From: Chloroflexota bacterium
GTDB lineage: Bacteria > Chloroflexota > Dormibacteria > Dormibacterales > Dormibacteraceae
Length of the DNA: 7,223 bases
Assembly (NCBI GenBank): GCA_005888075.1
Contig: VBKD01000036.1
Coordinates: 1 to 7,223, forward strand
Reading direction: 5' to 3'
Below the pieces are notes generated by a model. That model searched no databases, was not told the DNA's origin, and worked only from the letters and a program-made list of their open reading frames with translations. Each line of letters starts with the position of its first letter. Within the stretch, counting starts at the first letter, position 1. The position numbers were made by a program, and so were the translations under genes. Shown here in pieces: positions 5,702 to 7,223 of this stretch.

Positions 5702-6531
5702 CCGTCAGGCCCGTACGGCCGGCCGACCGCGATCGGATCATCGAGCTGACGCGCGACGTTTGGGATGGTCATGACTACATCCCTCGCGTCTTCGACGAGT
5801 GGATCACCGACGCCGGGGCCGCTTTCCAGGCAGCCGAGCTGGACGGCGTGGTGGTCGGGCTGCACCGGATGCGTCCATATGCGTCCGGGCTCATCTGGTA
5901 CGAGGGCTTGCGCGTCGCGACACCGCACCGGCGTCAGGGCATTGCCCGGGCGATGCTGGAATCGGCCATTGCGGAGGCCAGGCAGCAGGGTTTCCGGGAG
6001 ATGCGACTGGCGACCGGCAATCCCGATGCTGTCCGGCTGTTCGAGGCGAACGGCTTCCGGCGGCTGATCGATGTGCGGTGGTGGCGCGGGATGCGCGTGG
6101 AGGGTGGCGAGCCGGCCCGCATGCCAGATCCGGCTGAGGCTAAAAAGCTGTGGCCCGCGATCGCGACCAGCCCCGGGCTGGAGCTCTATGGAGGTGTCAC
6201 CGCCGACTTCAACAACGCGCGGGATCTGGGCCCCGACGAGCTCGAGCGTCTGGCGCAAACCGGGATGCTCCGAGTAGGTCCGGGCGGAAAGGCGGTGGCC
6301 GGACTGCGGGACGCGTGGGGCCGGAATCTGGCGGTCGGGTTCATCGCCGGTTCAGGCGCACCGCTTCGCGAGCTTCTCATGGCGTTGCGGTTCGAGGCGG
6401 ATTCGGACGGGCTGGACAACACGACGATCAGCGTGCCGCGCGGACATCCCGCCGCCGAAGACCTTCGGGCTTCCGGATACGATTTGGCGAATGCCGAAGA
6501 CACCGCATACATCTACGGACTCATCCTCTAG
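5680..6531 (+). CDS. GNAT-family N-acetyltransferase with a degenerate second GNAT-like half
   Basis: A 283-residue acetyl-CoA-dependent N-acyltransferase homologue; the acceptor amine is unknown. The first half (about 7-140) is a standard GNAT domain: TVRPVRPADRDRI at the N-terminus, then LRVATPHRRQGIARAML with the CoA pyrophosphate loop Arg84-Arg-Gln-Gly87-Ile-Ala89. NPDAVRLFEANGF (114-126) is the usual motif B ending. The second half (about 150-283) lacks the R/QxxGxG/A loop but ends with HPAAEDLRASGYDLANAED, which resembles the end of a GNAT fold. This suggests a tandem GNAT with one live and one decayed domain, a known architecture for the family. The start is TTG at 5680, inside the methyltransferase gene; no ATG or GTG lies near the domain start, and CTG at 5698 is a less likely alternative. 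It ends 6 bases before the oxidoreductase start. Confidence 0.9.
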   Translation: MAATGELTVRPVRPADRDRIIELTRDVWDGHDYIPRVFDEWITDAGAAFQAAELDGVVVGLHRMRPYASGLIWYEGLRVATPHRRQGIARAMLESAIAEARQQGFREMRLATGNPDAVRLFEANGFRRLIDVRWWRGMRVEGGEPARMPDPAEAKKLWPAIATSPGLELYGGVTADFNNARDLGPDELERLAQTGMLRVGPGGKAVAGLRDAWGRNLAVGFIAGSGAPLRELLMALRFEADSDGLDNTTISVPRGHPAAEDLRASGYDLANAEDTAYIYGLIL

Positions 6532-6537
6532 CGCTCC

Positions 6538-7223
6538 TTGACTCGTAGATACGTCGTCTTAGGCAATGGAATCGCCGGCCAGACGTGCGCCGAGGAGCTG
6601 CGCAAGGCCGATTCGGAAGCCTCGATCGCGATGATCGCGGCCGAGCGCCATCCGCTCTACAACCGGGTCGCACTGCCGCGCTACCTGCGCGGGCAGGTCC
6701 GCCGCGAGAAGGTGTTCATGCGCACGGTCGAGGACTACGCGAAGCACAACATCGACATCCATTTCGAGACGTGGGCGACCGACGTCGATCCCAAAGAAAA
6801 GATCGTGCGCACTAATCGCGATCAGGAATTCAAGTACGACGCGCTTCTCATCGCGACCGGAGGGCGGCCCAAGCCGCCGCCATGGCCAGGCTCGGACGAC
6901 GTCCATTCGTGCCTCGGGTTCCAGACGCTCGACGACACCGACGCGATCATCGAGAAGGCGGATGCGTCCGAGCGCGTGCTGGTCATGGGTGGGAGCTTTA
7001 TCGGCTACGAGCTAGCCGAGGGCGTGAGCTTCCGCCACAAGGCGAAGGTCACGTGGATCATGCGCGGCCCGTGGTTTCTCCGCTATGTCCTCGACGAAGA
7101 GGGCGGGCAGCTGTGCCGCCAGCTGGGCGAGGCGCAGGGCGTGGAGTTCATCACCAATGACGAGGTCCAGAAGTTCAGCCGCAGCAACGGCCGGTTCACT
7201 GCGGAAACCATGAATGGGCATAA
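6538..7223 (+). CDS. FAD-dependent NAD(P)H oxidoreductase (pyridine nucleotide-disulfide fold), cut by right edge
   Basis: The first 228 residues of a flavoprotein of the two-dinucleotide-fold oxidoreductase family (rubredoxin or ferredoxin reductases, NADH-dependent nitrite reductase N-terminal part). The frame stays open to base 7223. VVLGNGIAG (6-14) is the FAD-binding GxGxxG motif. PLYNRVALPRYLRG (39-52) resembles the PxYxRxxL segment of rubredoxin-reductase-like and NirB-like enzymes. YDALLIATGGRPK (100-112) is the family ATG motif. VLVMGGSFIGYELAE (147-161) is the NAD(P)H-binding glycine motif. No redox-active CxxC pair is visible in this part, arguing against a thioredoxin or disulfide reductase, although the C-terminus is missing. 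The start is TTG at 6538-6540, the codon that leaves the FAD strand intact, 6 bases after the acetyltransferase stop, with no Shine-Dalgarno sequence. The electron acceptor cannot be inferred. Confidence 0.88.
   Translation, partial: MTRRYVVLGNGIAGQTCAEELRKADSEASIAMIAAERHPLYNRVALPRYLRGQVRREKVFMRTVEDYAKHNIDIHFETWATDVDPKEKIVRTNRDQEFKYDALLIATGGRPKPPPWPGSDDVHSCLGFQTLDDTDAIIEKADASERVLVMGGSFIGYELAEGVSFRHKAKVTWIMRGPWFLRYVLDEEGGQLCRQLGEAQGVEFITNDEVQKFSRSNGRFTAETMNGH

Noticed and set aside
4904..6258. Two minus-strand frames of about 250 codons opposite the methyltransferase and acetyltransferase
   Set aside because: Both lie antisense to genes with clear SAM and acetyl-CoA motifs and show no family features of their own.
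6532..6537. A terminator between the acetyltransferase and the oxidoreductase
   Set aside because: Only six bases separate the genes; no hairpin or T-run is present.

Overview
The window is GC-rich bacterial DNA, densely coding, with no RNA genes, CRISPR arrays, insertion sequences or long intergenic gaps visible. No protein here fixes the phylum. GC-rich codon use, mostly GTG/TTG starts with few Shine-Dalgarno (SD) sequences, and a tandem ThyX-like protein would fit an environmental high-GC lineage such as Chloroflexota, Dormibacterota or Actinomycetota. That placement is inference.

Layout. Two gene trains diverge from a short intergenic region at about 4753-4912. The leftward (minus) train, in transcription order, is: a tandem ThyX-like flavoprotein (4752 to 3145); a small Arg/Glu repeat protein (3127 to 2927); a plant-type L-asparaginase/isoaspartyl peptidase (2900 to 2079); a ThDP-dependent acetolactate-synthase-like enzyme (2072 to 447); and the first 150 residues of a glutamate dehydrogenase (450 to the left edge). 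Gaps are 17, 26 and 6 bases, then a 4-base GTGA overlap, so this looks like one operon. The rightward (plus) train is a class I SAM methyltransferase (4913-5701), a GNAT acetyltransferase that overlaps it (5680-6531), and the first 228 residues of an FAD/NAD(P)H oxidoreductase (6538 to the right edge).

How the genes may work together. Asparaginase releases ammonia and aspartate. Glutamate dehydrogenase interconverts glutamate with 2-oxoglutarate and ammonia. The ThDP enzyme between them probably acts on a 2-oxo acid or 2-hydroxyacyl substrate. A nitrogen or amino-acid catabolic module is therefore plausible but unproven. The link to the ThyX-like protein and the repeat protein is unknown. The plus train shows no obvious shared pathway.

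The most striking observation is in the ThyX-like protein. Its N-terminal half keeps only the Ser/Glu/Ser/Arg/Tyr part of the ThyX signature, while its C-terminal half keeps only the RHR part. The two halves are complementary, as if one composite active site were shared between two fused, individually decayed copies.
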